Source: Procambarus clarkii (lineage: Eukaryota > Arthropoda > Malacostraca > Decapoda > Cambaridae). From it: DNA of 64,000 nucleotides. This document shows, in pieces, positions 51,293-61,165 of this stretch. A program made the translations under genes and the position numbers. The stretch covers positions 11,298,058 through 11,362,057 of the forward strand of contig NC_091237.1 in the NCBI RefSeq assembly GCF_040958095.1. The letters are read 5' to 3'. How positions within the stretch are numbered: position 1 is the stretch's first letter; the number at the start of each line of letters is the position of its first letter. A model generated the notes under the pieces. The model was not told the origin of the DNA. It saw only the letters and a program-made list of their open reading frames with translations, and did not search any database.

Positions 51293-51500
51293 CAGCCCGT
51301 CCTCTTAAGGTTTCCCAACGTCAATAAAACGGTCAGTTTAAAGTGTCCTTATCCTAACCTACCGGAGGACCCAAAACAGAAAATGGGACATTACGTCACT
51401 TTCGCGATCCGCTTCCATTTTCTAGTACGACAATTTTTGGCCGTATGTAGCGCATACGAGTGAAATGCGACGTTCTTTGTAGGAGGACAGGTTGGCTAAT
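51293..51500 (+). repeat. Conserved ~205-bp dispersed repeat, copy 2
   Basis: Second copy of the sequence at 38757-38965 (tttcccaacgtcaa, cttccattttctagtacgac, gcgacgttctttgtaggag). Same orientation, about 85 percent identity. Confidence 0.82.
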
Positions 51501-51594
51501 GAGACTCCCAGCACCCTCGCTATTTCCTCTGTCCAACCATCAACGCCGGTCCCTCACCTAGCCCCTACTCCTTTCCCCACCATCCAGCCAAAAT

Positions 51595-51722
51595 CCAAGT
51601 GGTTGGGCACCATTCCTTCCCTCCGTCCCATCCCAAATCCTTATCCTGACCCCCCTTCCAAGTGCTATATAGTCGCAATGACTTGATGCTTTCCCCTTAA
51701 TAACTCCCTTTCCCCTCCCCCC
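51595..51722 (+). mobile_element. SINE type 2 body, head missing
   Basis: aagtggttgggcaccattcc...catcccaaatccttatcctga...agtgctatatagtcgcaatg matches 19755-19870. The tRNA-like head is absent, consistent with 5' truncation. Confidence 0.8.
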
Positions 51723-52165
51723 ACTGGTGCTTACTACTATACTAATTAACAATTATTATTAAACAATTAGTACAATTATTATTATACTATTGGTGTGTCG
51801 CTGCTGCTGCTGGGTTATGCTCCAGGCAGCTCTAACAAACTACAGTAGTGTGACAACACAAGGAGACCAAAGTAGTTGCTTATTCTTTCATTGAATGGAC
51901 CGATCATCGCCATTTCGTAGGTTCATCACAAGGCTGTTTTTATATAGACATTAACGTTTTCTGTTGGGTATGTAAAGGCTGAAAGAAAACGCGCACTGCC
52001 ATTGTTTACTAAACTTATAGTGTAACAATTAATCTAACAAAATTGTCTTAATTGTAATCAGGTTAACGTAGACAAACGCACGCAGAGAGAAAAACAGAAG
52101 AAGAAACGTTAAGAATCAACGTACAGAAGCAAGCATGAAGGCAACTAGAACGTTTATAGAAGCAC
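51723..52165. other. Unassigned stretch
   Basis: Includes a (GCT)n scrap at 51800 and AT-rich DNA. No gene. Confidence 0.45.
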
Positions 52166-52397
52166 ACGCCTGACAGCTGAGTGGACAGAGCTTCGGATTT
52201 GTAGTCCTGAGGTTCCGGGTTCGATTCCCAGTGAAGGCGGAGACAAATGGGCAAAAACTTTCTTTCATCCTCATTCCCCTATTACCTAGCAGTAAATAGG
52301 TAGCTGCTACGGGCTGCTTCCTGGGTGTAACAAAAAGGAGGCATGGTCGAGGACCGGGCCGCGGGGACGCTAAGCCCAGAAATCATCTCAAGATAAC
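52166..52397 (+). mobile_element. tRNA-derived SINE with LINE-B 3' tail
   Basis: The head cgcctgacagctgagtggaca (A box) and ggttccgggttcgattccc (B box) closes with tgaaggcgg, pairing with cgcct. Then comes a body with cccctattacctagcagtaaataggtagct, then gaggcatggtcgaggaccgggccgcggggacgctaagccc and ctcaagataac. The last 60 bp are the LINE-B 3' end (36176-36240), the expected design of a SINE that borrows LINE machinery. A body relative lies at 57838-57935. Confidence 0.88.
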
Positions 52398-52735
52398 GCA
52401 CAGACTTATGCTAGATCAGAGACGAGCGAACGACCAACTACGAGCACATTTACTCGTCAAAGACCGCATCTGTGACGCTGTAGTTAGCGCAGTCAGGTCA
52501 CATGCGAAAGGTACCGGGGTTAATTGCCGTAGCAGGATAATGGCTTGTTTTGCCATTGTCACAGGTGCTTCCGTTAACCTACTAGTAAATTGCTTGATGG
52601 AGCACAATGTAACAAAGGCTGTTGAGGCTGACAATCTCACCTTAGATGCTAAAAGAGGGTGTAAAAGCCTCGTGCAGTCATCTGGAGGAAAAACCCTTCT
52701 TGTAAACTGCCCGTACCATCAAGAAGAAGAAAGGT
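52398..52735 (+). other. Unrecognised open segment
   Basis: A frame of about 110 codons (RRANDQLRAHLLVKDRICDA, CFAIVTGASVNLLVNCLMEH) runs from 52408 into LINE-B sequence. No family recognised; likely retroelement-derived because it is collinear with the RT fragment that follows. Confidence 0.3.
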
Positions 52736-53175
52736 GCAAAATGGTATATGACAGTTCACTGGAAACAGGAAACCTACCGGAAAGTTTGAAGACAACTAAG
52801 GTAGTCCTAGAATCCACTCAGTAAGACATCTAAACTACTGGGACTAACTAAAATGTCTAAATCTGTATTCTCTTGAGCGCAGGTGGGAGAGAGACATAAT
52901 AATTTACACGTGGAAAATAGTAGAGGGACTGGTCCCAAACCTACACACAAAAATAACAGCACATGAGACCAGGAGGCATGGCAGGATGTGCACAATATCT
53001 CCGTTGAAGAGCAGAGGTGCAACAGGTAGTCAGAGAGAACTCTATCAACATCAGAGGCCCGAGACTGTTCAACACGCTTCCACTACATATAGAGAGAACT
53101 TGATAAAAGAAGAGTGTGTTAAGAGAGAACGTGATAAAACACCACCAAAGAATACCTGATCAACAGATCAGGTAT
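52736..53175 (+). mobile_element. LINE-B relative: RT start joined to C-terminus, internal deletion
   Basis: KMVYDSSLETGNLPESLKTT (the pre-motif RT segment, compare LWRQSLDTGVIPDILKTA in LINE-B) is followed without gap by the RIHSVKHLNYWD region (52809) and the NIRGPRLFNTLP region (53049). All catalytic motifs between are missing. Ends near gatcaacagatcaggtattatc, with a duplicated gataaaa/gagagaac stretch. Confidence 0.78.
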
Positions 53176-53214
53176 TATCAGGCCCTTGTTGATCAGGGGC
53201 CGACCCCTGTTGTT

Positions 53215-53500
53215 GATTCCCAATAATAGAACAATACCCCCTCCTCCCCCCTCCATAACTGTTGACCAAGGTCACTACCTCCCCCGGGGGGGGGGACAAT
53301 ACCCCCTCTCCCCCCCCCCCCTCCATAACTGTTGACCAAGGTCACTACCTCCCCCGGGGGGGGGTGAACAATACCCCCTCCCCCCCCCCTCCATAACTGT
53401 TGACCAAGGTCACTACCTCCCCCGGGGGGGGGGGGGTGAACAATACCCCCTCCCCCCCCTCCATAACTGTTGACCAAGGTCACTACCTCTCCGGGGGGGG
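53215..53500. repeat. 64-70 bp G/C-rich minisatellite before the gap
   Basis: Four units of ccataactgttgaccaaggtcactacctcccccgggg(n)caataccccctcc, with homopolymer length changes. It runs into the assembly gap. Confidence 0.92.
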
Positions 53501-54000
53501 NNNNNNNNNNNNNNNNNNNNNNNNNNNNNNNNNNNNNNNNNNNNNNNNNNNNNNNNNNNNNNNNNNNNNNNNNNNNNNNNNNNNNNNNNNNNNNNNNNNN
53601 NNNNNNNNNNNNNNNNNNNNNNNNNNNNNNNNNNNNNNNNNNNNNNNNNNNNNNNNNNNNNNNNNNNNNNNNNNNNNNNNNNNNNNNNNNNNNNNNNNNN
53701 NNNNNNNNNNNNNNNNNNNNNNNNNNNNNNNNNNNNNNNNNNNNNNNNNNNNNNNNNNNNNNNNNNNNNNNNNNNNNNNNNNNNNNNNNNNNNNNNNNNN
53801 NNNNNNNNNNNNNNNNNNNNNNNNNNNNNNNNNNNNNNNNNNNNNNNNNNNNNNNNNNNNNNNNNNNNNNNNNNNNNNNNNNNNNNNNNNNNNNNNNNNN
53901 NNNNNNNNNNNNNNNNNNNNNNNNNNNNNNNNNNNNNNNNNNNNNNNNNNNNNNNNNNNNNNNNNNNNNNNNNNNNNNNNNNNNNNNNNNNNNNNNNNNN
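53501..54000. other. Assembly gap (500 N)
   Basis: Exactly 500 undetermined bases, a round number that suggests an arbitrary gap size. Different tandem repeats lie on the two sides. Open frames spanning it are meaningless. Confidence 0.99.
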
Positions 54001-54296
54001 GACCCACCCTGATGTTGCCAACCACCACCCCTACGACCCACTCTGATGTTGCCAACCACCACCCCTACGACCCACTCTGATGTTGCCAACCACCACCCCT
54101 AAAACCCACCCTGCCGCTGCCAACCACCATCCCTACGACCCACCCTGCCGCTGCCAACCACCACCCCTACGACCCACCCTGCCGCTGCCAACCACCACCC
54201 CTACGACCCACCCTGCCGCTGCCAACCACCATCCCTACGACCCACCCTGCCGCTGCCAACCACCACCCCTACGACCCACCCTGATGCTGTCATCCA
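54001..54296. repeat. 34-bp minisatellite after the gap
   Basis: Nearly nine units of gacccaccctgatgttgcca accaccacccctac, with later units reading gccgctgcc in place of gatgttgcc. The left edge is cut by the gap. Confidence 0.95.
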
Positions 54297-54555
54297 CCTA
54301 CACACCTGACACTTGCCCCAGCTTTTACTACCTTGTTTAAACGTGATTAAAACAGCGTTGGTATCGGCCAAGGAAGATTAACGTGTGGAACAAGCGCTTA
54401 CCTTGACACTCAGGCCTGGGAGATGGTTTTGTGGGGGTCAGGTCAAGGAAGTACGCGCTCCAGGTTACACTAGTGAGCTGCTAGCCACAGCCTCATGCTA
54501 GAGGCGACACCTGTCACAACTGCTCTCTACACAACCTGTCCTCACACTAGGCTGC
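54297..54555. other. Unassigned stretch
   Basis: No gene or element recognised between the minisatellite and the foldback element. Confidence 0.45.
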
Positions 54556-55195
54556 TTAAAGCAGAGGCCGTCCTCCCCAGACGCATTCATCAATTTGAAC
54601 ATACTGTCTTAAATATTGGTTTGTTTTCATATATAAATTAATATTACTATACTTAAAATTCTACGTATAGTTAGGCGTAGGTTAGGTTAAGTGTTTAGGT
54701 TCTGTTGGTAATTATTTGTATTTGAAGTACGTAGGTGAAGCATTTATAGAATTGTGGTTCGAACAGCGGACGTGAGCGAAGCACTTGTTCCGGAAGTGTT
54801 CGGGCGTCATCAGTTGTGAGTCGTGTGTAAACCGCTTTTCATTAATAAACAGGGAGTTTGGCGGCTGGATTAACGAGCTTGGATCTTTGTATGTGAGGAC
54901 GGGTAGGTTTATGAATGAAAAAAGTTTACACACGACTGATGACGTGACATCAGGCTGATGACATCCGAACACTTCCGGAACTGACGACTTGTGTTCGAAC
55001 TACAACGCTGTAAATGCTTCACCCACGTACTACAAAAACAAATAATCGCCAACAGAACCTAAACACCTAACCTAACCTACGCCTAACTATACATAGAATA
55101 CTCAAGTATAATAATATTAATTTATATATGAGAAAAAACTATTTTTATCACACAAAATGTTAAAAGTTATGGATGCGTGTGGCCGCTGCTTTAAA
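54556..55195. mobile_element. Foldback element F2, copy 1 (~640 bp)
   Basis: The left arm aaagcagaggcc...agacgcattcat...gcgtaggttaggtt...gtgtttaggttctgttgg...gaagcacttgttccggaagtgttcg...gagtcgtgtgtaaac is mirrored by gtttacacacgac...cgaacacttccggaac...ccaacagaacctaaacac...aacctaacctacgc...ggatgcgtgtggccgctgctttaa. A second copy is at 57193-57807. No coding capacity. Confidence 0.88.
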
Positions 55196-55208
55196 CAGCA
55201 GTGTGAGG

Positions 55209-55260
55209 CGGGACCAAAGAGCCAAAGCTCAACCCCCGCAAGCACAACTAGGTAAGTACG
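55209..55260 (+). repeat. Dispersed repeat module (ggaccaaagagcc...aactaggtaagtac)
   Basis: gcgggaccaaagagccaaagctcaacccccgcaagcacaactagg resembles a module I associate with decapod SINEs. Single full copy here, so recognition rests partly on memory. Confidence 0.45.
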
Positions 55261-55617
55261 GGTTGCAGCCAAGCACAAATTTTCAGTCATATGATCACCT
55301 GCTGCTTAACCCAAATACTAAAATACTATTAAAATATCTGTATGTCAATGTTTGACTCACTACGTGGCTTGGAGGATACGTGAAGAAGAGTTTACCTACT
55401 AAGACAAAATGGGCTGAATTTTAAAAATGAGTTGGGAATATTTGTTCAGACAGAATTTGGCCAGTGTGCTCCAGGTAGCCTAGGCCACTACTGTCACAGC
55501 CGCTCTAGGTATGCACACCCGCACACATCCCTGCCTACTTGCCATTCTAGGTTAATAAAACATATATATGCCAACTCTGATCATGGTACTCTTACCTTCG
55601 GGGCCAACATCTACAAA
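55261..55617. other. Unassigned stretch
   Basis: Nothing recognised. Confidence 0.4.
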
Positions 55618-55757
55618 GTTGAACACCGGTACTTTCTTCAGCATATACAAGTTAAACACCGGTACTTTCTTCAGCATATACAAGTTAAACACCGGTACTT
55701 TCGTCAATATCCACGAGTTAAACACGAATACTTTTGCCAACATCTACAAGTCGAACA
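55618..55757. repeat. 33-bp minisatellite, about four units
   Basis: Units gttgaacaccggtactttcttcagcatatacaa, the first two almost identical and the next two diverged (aacacgaatacttttgcc). Because 33 is divisible by three the frames stay open (KVEHRYFLQHIQ-type repeats). Confidence 0.92.
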
Positions 55758-56518
55758 AGACACTATTAAGTCAACACTTTTCATGTATTCTTTATCATGG
55801 TGGCAAGCCATTTCCTGAGATACATAATGTAGAATTATAATAAGCTGTTTTAGGCTATTTTACTATTTTGTGTCGTGTATATGAATACTTGAGTTTTTTT
55901 TTGCACAGTAGACTAAGTAAATCATTAATATACAACCATTTATGAGTAAAAGTTAGAAATTAAATCAACATCTCAGAGAGGCACAATGAAGATTGTATTC
56001 GTCAGTAGCAGCCTCGGTATGTGGCCTTGACTAGTTGGCACCGTAGTCAGGATGTCTTCCTCTGCATATTTCTACGTTAGTTCTCACTATTTTATGGCGT
56101 TTTATTCTCATGGAAAATACGTGAATAAATAATTCTTGAACACTAATAGTGCTGTTGACCTTGATATTTGGCCCATCTTCATTTTATGAGGGATGTGTGG
56201 GTTTTCTCTTTAATTTTGTTAACACAAGCTTATATACAAATTTCTCTTTTTCTGAAGGAAAAAATATAAACTAAATCAACTATAACAATTTGGCCAACAT
56301 TCAGATATGGTGTTGCCATATTAGTTCGTGAATACGGCCCTCAGTATTCGATTATCTAAAGTAATTTGTCATACTGAAAAATGGATTCAAAGGTGATCAC
56401 TTTTTTAACACATGTGAAGATATTCTGGTTCGAGATAGAGATAGGCAAATATACGAAAAACCACATTAAAAAATAAATAAATAAACATTTTTTTTTTTTT
56501 TTTTTTGCAGGGATATTC
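55758..56518. other. Unassigned AT-rich stretch
   Basis: No element recognised; ends in a T-run (56489-56506). Confidence 0.45.
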
Positions 56519-56611
56519 CTGCGCGGGCCCTAAGCCTCTGGCTGGCCCACTGCGCGGGTCCTAAGCCTCTGGCTGGCCCACTGCGCGGGTCCTAAGCCTC
56601 TGGCTGGCCTA
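56519..56611. repeat. 36-bp tandem repeat, three units
   Basis: ctgcgcgggtcctaagcctctggctggccca three times, almost identical. Confidence 0.92.
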
Positions 56612-57017
56612 CTAAGTGTTGCTTGTTTCTGTTTTACTTGGGCGGAGTATGAGTATTTATGACTCGTATGGTCGCTTCAGTAAGATTTTGCAATGTGTGT
56701 TTAACAACTTCTGCTCTGTTGAATCTAAGTTGAAATCTTAATGGGTTTGTATCTGTGCACTGTGTTAGATAATGTTCCAGTGGTCTGTCGGGCATTAAAT
56801 AAACATTAATTTTTCAATACGGTTTTTCCGCATACTTAGTTCGGTGTTTTCATGGTCGTTACAAAGGTAAATATAATTTTACCTAAAAATATATATACAA
56901 TATTTGTAGATAAGGAAGTTTTGGATTATGACATTAATCCTTGTTAGTGATACATCAAGACGGATTTATAAGCAGTAGCCAGCAATATTTTGCATAAGAA
57001 TCTAGACAGCATTGCTC
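56612..57017. other. Unassigned stretch
   Basis: Nothing recognised. Confidence 0.4.
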
Positions 57018-57163
57018 TTACTGATTACATTTATACTTTAATATATTTTACTGATTACATTTACACTTTAATATATTTTACTGATTACATTTATACTGTA
57101 ATATATTCTACTGATTACATTTATACTTTAATATATTTTACTGATTACATTTATACTTTAATA
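57018..57163. repeat. 30-bp AT-rich minisatellite, five units
   Basis: tactgattacatttatactttaatatattt repeated five times with single-base changes, next to foldback copy 2. Confidence 0.93.
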
Positions 57164-57192
57164 CCAACCCAAACCAACCCGTCCTCAGACCA

Positions 57193-57807
57193 ACTCCATT
57201 CCATCCAGCGGTCGACCCCAAAGACGCATTCATAAATTTTAACATGCTGTTCATTCAAAACAGGATTTTTCTCAAACATAAACGAATATTATAATATATT
57301 AGCATATTGTGCATATTTAGGCACTGGTTAGGTTAGGTGTTTAGGTTCTGTTGGCGATTATTTGTATTTGTAGTACGTGGGTGAAGCATTTATAGCGTTG
57401 TGATTCGAACAAAATTCGTCAGTGAAGCACTTGTTCCGGATATGTTCGAACGTCAGTAGTTGTGAGTCGTGTGTAAACCGCTTTTCATTCATAAACAGGG
57501 GGTTTGGCGGGTGCATGGAATCACTTTTGGATCTTTGTTTGGAGGACGGGCTGTTTCGTTCAACACTTCCGGAACAAGTGCATCACTGACGTTTTTTTTT
57601 CGAACCACAACTCTTCACCCACGTACTACAAATACAAATAATCGCCAACAGAACCTAAACACCTAACCTAACCTATGTCTATATATGGATATTATGCTAA
57701 TCTATTATAATATTAATTTATATTTGAGAAAATCCCCGTTTTGAATGAACAGCATGTAAAAATTTATGAATGCGTCTGTGGGGTCGACCGCTGGATGTAA
57801 TGGAGTT
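57193..57807. mobile_element. Foldback element F2, copy 2 (~615 bp)
   Basis: Same family as 54556-55195: agacgcattcataaat, tggttaggttaggtgtttaggttctgttgg, acttgttccggatatgttcg and the mirrored right half. Here the inverted repeat extends further out: actccattccatccagcggtcg on the left matches cgaccgctggatgtaatggagt on the right. Confidence 0.88.
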
Positions 57808-57837
57808 TAGTCGAGGATGGAATGGTTGGGCACATTT

Positions 57838-57935
57838 CCTTTCACCTAATCCCACTGTTCACCTAGCAGTAAGTAGGTACTCATGACTTACTCACCTTAA
57901 TGTCGGGTTGCATCCTGGGTGGGATAAGTAATTCG
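57838..57935 (+). mobile_element. SINE body fragment related to 52166-52397
   Basis: cacctaatcccactgttcacctagcagtaagtaggtac...gggttgcatcctgggtgggataa parallels cccctattacctagcagtaaataggtagct...ggctgcttcctgggtgtaac. The tRNA head is not present. Confidence 0.65.
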
Positions 57936-59059
57936 ACCATGGAGAGGAGTGGGGGTGGGGGACCTCGATATAACCGTAACGTGTATGAATACACGCTGGC
58001 TTCCTGTCCACCCGACTCAATTAATTAAATCAGGTTCACTTACCGAACGAAGATTGCATACGACCCACACCTCTTCGTCAGCTGATTGCCACATCCGCTA
58101 CACACAGGTTGCTGGACTTCACCACTTCCATAATTGGCCAGCCTCCGGGTTAATGTCACCTACGTGTTCCTTCACAACAACACACAGCTAGGGGTTACCG
58201 ACCGTCTCCCTCCGACAAGTGTTGAAACATGACCGCCACTAGGCCGCCCGGGGAACATGATGCTTCGTGTGTCGCTAACTTTTGCGGTTATCAACATGGA
58301 TATTATCTAGATATCAACATGTTTCTTACGTTTGAAGAGACACAATCTATTATAACAATGTCTACGAACTTTTCATTACATGGTGACATATCCAAGAGTG
58401 TTTTGTAGTATAATCTTCAGAGATATTCACGAAAATATTTGAGACTAGGCGTCTTGTTATTGTCGTACAAGACTGGCTTGAGTATGTCCCGAACATGACG
58501 CTCTTGTCTTTGATATTTCATGCAGTACGATATTGATTTACGACAATTAGTGCATAATTCAATGCGTTAGTAAGTCTTAAAACTCTATAAAATACACATT
58601 AAAGTTCTTTCATATCATTATATTGGTAAGTAATTAGAAATAATGGTTTATTTTAAGTCAAAGCCAGTGCCATGAAATAAACGGGACGAGTTAAAGGTCG
58701 AAGTTGTAAACCCACTGGTGGAAACAAGCGTAAATTGTATTTTTATTATTATTATTATTTCCTACCACAGACGTGGCCACACATTTACAATGCTAACCAG
58801 CATATATACATTTTCTTGTGTCCTCCATGGACAGGGTTAGAGATTTGTTAGGTCCTACCACCACCTTTCATGAGGGGATACGCACGTCTCTAAACATTTC
58901 CATGATATCCATCAACTAATCAATAACTCGAGCTTTGTCCGGACAATTATACAGTGGATAGTGCACTTATTTTATACGAGCGATATTAAAAATTTATTAC
59001 TTAGTTTCATTGGTTTATTACGACCTCTATGCCTGGTGGAAGGTGGTGGGGGGGGGAAT
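57936..59059. other. Unassigned stretch
   Basis: No gene. An (ATT)n microsatellite lies at about 58741-58760. The following ctaaccagcatatatacattttc..tgtcctccatggacagggtta is probably a dispersed repeat, judged by memory only. Confidence 0.4.
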
Positions 59060-59130
59060 TTATTTCCATATACCTAAAAGGGGTACCACCTCTGGTGCAA
59101 GTGTAGGGACCCATAGCCTCGGAGAATACT
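59060..59130 (+). repeat. Possible dispersed repeat (ggggtaccacctctggtgcaa)
   Basis: tatacctaaaaggggtaccacctctggtgcaagtgtagggacccatagcctcgg looks like a module common in decapod DNA. Single copy here. Confidence 0.4.
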
Positions 59131-59278
59131 GTATAGCGGGTTCAAGAGGTGAACTCAAATGATTTTTTGTTTACATTAGTGTGTTTAAAAAAATGACGTC
59201 TAAATCTTGTTAGCAAGCTTAGAACTCTACCTACCCACAGCTTAAACTTTACTATCCAATGATCGATTAATTACGTCC

Positions 59279-59340
59279 TTACCTGCCCAGGGCTCGAACC
59301 CGGACGTAATTCGCCGGCGAGGCGTGCTATCCACAAGGAG
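59279..59340 (-). mobile_element. tRNA-like SINE head, inverted
   Basis: The minus strand reads ccttgtggatagcacgcctcgc then cgtccgggttcgagccctggg, a B-box-like ggttcgagccc following an A-box-like stretch, closing with caggtaagg. No canonical full cloverleaf, so a SINE relic is preferred over a tRNA gene. Confidence 0.5.
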
Positions 59341-59480
59341 CTCTAAATCTTTAACTTAAGCAATTTACATTTGTGCTAAACTATTTACATATATTTTTCA
59401 TTAGTCTACAACACAGCCTCCAGCCTACATGCGGTAGGCAGCGGTAGAGAAGCTATGCTATATTTGTTCCTTATTTATTG

Positions 59481-59605
59481 ATTGTAACTTGCTTAGCTAA
59501 ATGAATTGTGGGGTTCAGTCCCTGAGCCCATTATGTGTCTCTGTAACCCTTTCCACTACCGCCCACAAGATGGGTATGGGGTGCATAATAAATGAACTAA
59601 ACTCA
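59481..59605 (+). mobile_element. LINE-C 3' UTR tail fragment
   Basis: attgtaacttgcttagctaaatgaattgtggggttcag...cccacaagatgggtatggggtgcataataaatgaacta is identical in design to 13797-13918. Confidence 0.82.
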
Positions 59606-59982
59606 ACTATTTATTGCCAATGCCTTCCTCCCTCCATCGCATATGACTTGATAACGGCCCAGGACGAACTGAAACGTTGTCGTTTCTTTACCTTCTGATG
59701 CGTGGTTTGGTCATCAAGATAGGCTAAATTGTTTTATTTGGCTACGCTTCTGTGTTATATTTATTTTTTAATTTAATATTTCGACATTTCTTGAGAATTT
59801 AACGTGATAATTGCTTTGGCGACAGTTTACATTTGGTCATATCTGTATCAGGCTATTAAATCCCAAAGATACACACAGCCGAGCAGTTGTAACATCTGGG
59901 AGTGTGATGACTGTATGGACGACCCGTATATAGAGGCCGCCCTCCTCTATAGTTAGTGCAGATGTCACTCTGCCTCACATCT
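59606..59982. other. Unassigned stretch
   Basis: AT-rich, nothing recognised. Confidence 0.4.
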
Positions 59983-60636
59983 GTAGATCTGAGGCAAAGT
60001 GAAATTGACACCAGTAATTCCATCTTTCATCATACTATCATGCAAGAGGAACCACACATCTATGGTTCATCTTCTAGATGTTACTACTGCTCGGCTTAGA
60101 CTCGGTTACAAGTATCTCTGGGAATTCTCATTATCAGCTGATGTAGACCTGACCAAATGTAAACTGTCAACAAAATTATTCGCACACCCTCCGTCACTAT
60201 GTGATGGAGTGCGAAAAGACACGTGAATTCAGAGACAATTCTTTAACAAATCTTCCAGAGATGTGTAAATATTTCATTCAAAATCATCTGCCAGAAATCT
60301 TAGCGAAATATCTCCAGTTTGCTAACTGTAGGTAGTAACTAGGTGATTGTAACCTATCCACCGCTGCCCACTGGATGGGGGGCGGTGTGCAGGCCAAACA
60401 TACCAATTGTGACACTAGCTCTCCACATATGTCAGTTGCTTAATTTAGAAACTGTAATTGTGGTCGATCTCGAACATTGTTGATGTGACGATGTGCATAG
60501 AATTTTGTAACTAGCTCATCAAGACTGTAACTCGCTTAGTTAACTGAATTGTGGGGTTCAGTCCCTGGGCCCATTATGTGCCTCTGTAAGACTTTCCACT
60601 ACCACCCACAGGCTGGGTATGGGGTGTATAATAAAA
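59983..60636 (+). mobile_element. LINE-C 3' end, copy 2
   Basis: Coding remnant DVTTARLRLGYKYLWEFSLS and TKCKL, then (after one missing base) CQQNYSHTLRHYVMECEK gives a CX2CX8HX4C-type tail. NLPEMCKYFIQNHLPEILAK ends at 60334. The 3' UTR carries ccaccgctgcccactggatgg and ends ggggtgtataataaaa. LINEs with this tail belong to I/R1-like groups by family knowledge. Confidence 0.83.
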
Positions 60637-60948
60637 ACCTCACACTTCAGTGTATTATTGCTCGCCAAAATTATAATTGTTTAAAAGCCTATTCTTTGTC
60701 AAACTTATCAGTTCTCTCACACACTCCGAGGCCAACATGAGACAGAATCCGCATCATGAATGTGTTGTTGTGGTGCCAAACATCCAACACAAGAATGTTA
60801 CAATTGTGTCTTAACGTATGTAACGCAATTAAGGATAATAAGTTATAATTTAAAAGTTACATGTCAATTTTAGGTGCGTACACATAAGTGCAAGGAGTAT
60901 GGCAGACCGGACCGTCGTTAATGGTAGAAGCCTAGTTCTTTGTATGGC
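60637..60948. other. Unassigned stretch
   Basis: Nothing recognised. Confidence 0.4.
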
Positions 60949-61150
60949 AACACCTGCAGGCTGGTGTACCTGTACCTCAGGCAACACCTGCAGGCTGGTG
61001 TACCTGCAACACCTGCAGGCTGGTGTACCTGCAACACCTGCAGGCTGGTGTACCTGTACCTCAGGCAACACCTGCAGGCTGGTGTACCTGTACCTCAGGC
61101 AACACCTGCAGGCTGGTGTACCTACACCTCCAGCAACACTTGCAGGCTGC
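60949..61150. repeat. 27/34-bp minisatellite (acctgcaggctggtgtacct) fused to the Penelope element
   Basis: Six good units and one diverged unit of acctgcaggctggtgtacct with linkers gcaac or gtacctcaggcaac. The plus-strand frame is open through the whole array into the Penelope RT. Confidence 0.93.
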
Positions 61151-61165
61151 TATACGTCATTCTTA

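Noticed and set aside
53193-54089. Long open frames across the N gap
   Set aside because: Consist mostly of undetermined residues and minisatellite translation.
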